Shown in pieces: positions 63,422-64,000 of a DNA stretch of 64,000 bases. A program made the translations under genes and the position numbers. This DNA comes from Ruminococcus sp. GTDB taxonomy: Bacteria; Bacillota; Clostridia; Oscillospirales; Ruminococcaceae. Numbering within the stretch: position 1 is the first letter of the stretch; every line of letters begins with the position of its first letter. The notes below the pieces were generated by a model. The model saw only the letters and a list, made by a program, of their open reading frames with translations, did not search any database and was not told the origin of the DNA. The stretch lies in contig JAIDQQ010000023.1 in NCBI GenBank assembly GCA_029062165.1, positions 212,368 to 276,367 on the forward strand. Reading direction: 5' to 3'.

Positions 63422-64000
63422 TCAGTTCTGAAAATGTGTATGTTTTGCAACCCAGTCAAATAATTTAGGTGCAACCCAGAAGCCATATATACCGAAAGTA
63501 ATAATTGTAAGAATAAACCATTTAATCCAGTTACCGAAAAGCTGTGCGCCGTTGCCGTCAAAATAGAGACGTTTACCGTCAACTATTACGTGTGATACAA
63601 TGAAATTCCACATGATACACAAAGCCCACGGAGTAGCTATGCCGAAAGTAATTCCGGCAATAAGAGAAGCGGCAATAGAAACCAATAATGTATCAAGGAC
63701 AGTGCCGTCAAATCTTGAACCGGTATTTACTTGTTGTTGTGTTCCTATGTAAATATTCTGCTGGAATCCACCACCATTCTGTGGTGGTGGGAACATCTGC
63801 TGAGGTCCGTACTGATTATTGTTTGCCATATTAGGATTAGTATAACCCTGTGTTGCCTGTTGCTGTGCCTGCTGATTGTACATATTAGGGTCAAAACCTT
63901 GTGTCGCCTGTTGCTGTACCTGTTGATTGTACATATTAGGGTCAAAACCTTGTGTCGCCTGTTGCTGTACCTGCTGATTGTACATCATATTAGGGTCAAA
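63422..64000 (-). CDS. DUF898-like membrane protein with Gln-rich repeats, 5'-truncated by window
   Basis: At least 192 residues, open to the window edge (FDPN codons upstream of the ATG pair at 63988), so the true start is outside. The N-terminal part is a tandem repeat of a 17-residue unit (MYNQQVQQQATQGFDPN), then a Pro/Gln/Asn linker. The C-terminal part has two or three membrane spans and DGKRLYFDGNGAQLFG...FLTIITFGIYGFW-like residues of the DUF898 (YjgN) family. Function unknown. Confidence 0.8.
   Translation of the reverse strand, partial: FDPNMMYNQQVQQQATQGFDPNMYNQQVQQQATQGFDPNMYNQQAQQQATQGYTNPNMANNNQYGPQQMFPPPQNGGGFQQNIYIGTQQQVNTGSRFDGTVLDTLLVSIAASLIAGITFGIATPWALCIMWNFIVSHVIVDGKRLYFDGNGAQLFGNWIKWFILTIITFGIYGFWVAPKLFDWVAKHTHFQN
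63848..64000 (-). repeat. 51-bp coding tandem repeat
   Basis: Three nearly identical 51-base units, in frame, encoding MYNQQxQQQATQGFDPN. The array runs out of the window, so more units are likely. Confidence 0.85.

Noticed and set aside
63848..64000. Regularly spaced 51-bp repeats as a CRISPR array
   Set aside because: Units are contiguous with no unique spacers, keep the reading frame and encode a Gln-rich repeat.
1..64000. tRNA, rRNA, transposase or prophage genes
   Set aside because: Looked for but none seen by eye; weak negatives for tRNA since no scan could be run.

Overview
The window reads as chromosomal DNA of a low-to-moderate GC, Gram-positive anaerobe of the class Clostridia, most like Ruminococcus (Oscillospiraceae). 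The taxon is an inference. It rests on AGGAGG-type ribosome binding sites, consensus TTGACA/TATAAT promoters, adhE-type fermentation, type III CoaX, T-box and TPP leaders, clostridial-type ThiH/TenI/ThiC, a PASTA kinase-like protein and the general absence of Gram-negative envelope genes. No rRNA, tRNA, phage, transposase or CRISPR array is visible. Almost all DNA is coding, in short operons on both strands.

Layout. 0-5.4 kb (+): the 3' part of adhE, an APH-like kinase, a VanY-type lipoprotein peptidase, a DUF1846 protein and a zinc-ribbon microprotein. 5.5-9.6 kb (-): a hypothetical gene, coaBC, chorismate synthase, DAHP synthase and a second hypothetical gene. 9.7-12.4 kb (+): a membrane protein, a half-size orphan HsdS, coaX and a membrane protein. 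12.5-17.4 kb: folC (-), rpsF-ssb-rpsR (+), DUF378 and an HPr-like protein (-), mtaB (+). 17.4-24.3 kb (+): the large FGAM synthase, a PIN-like protein, glgA, a HAD phosphatase and a small hypothetical. 24.5-31 kb (-): a PASTA pseudokinase, then two M42 peptidases, a GNAT protein and a methionine gamma-lyase family enzyme. 31.2-42.4 kb (+): gltX, a divergent metG, then a TPP-riboswitch thiamine operon (thiS, thiF, thiG, thiH, tenI-like, thiE, two small membrane paralogues, thiD, thiC, P-loop kinase). 42.4-47.3 kb (-): a small-peptide locus, a hypothetical gene, asnA, T-box-controlled asnS and an ADP-ribosylglycohydrolase. 47.3-55.6 kb (-): secA, then a run of genes holding four tandem paralogues, a methyltransferase, hslO, hflX and a second orphan HsdS. 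55.8-62.3 kb (+): a third orphan HsdS, uvrB, a NADAR protein and uvrA. 62.3-64 kb (-): a hypothetical gene, a DUF5662 protein and a 5'-truncated DUF898 membrane protein with Gln-rich repeats.

The genes mostly serve core biosynthesis (aromatic amino acids, CoA, folate, purines, thiamine, Asn), translation and repair. The less ordinary parts are two perfect parS-like palindromes inside the thiamine operon, three orphan HsdS genes each lodged in front of or behind a housekeeping gene, an AT-rich array of four paralogues behind secA, a promoter-driven micro-peptide locus at 42.5-43.2 kb, a NADAR ADP-ribose hydrolase-family gene between uvrB and uvrA, and a zinc-ribbon/PASTA kinase whose catalytic residues are all replaced.
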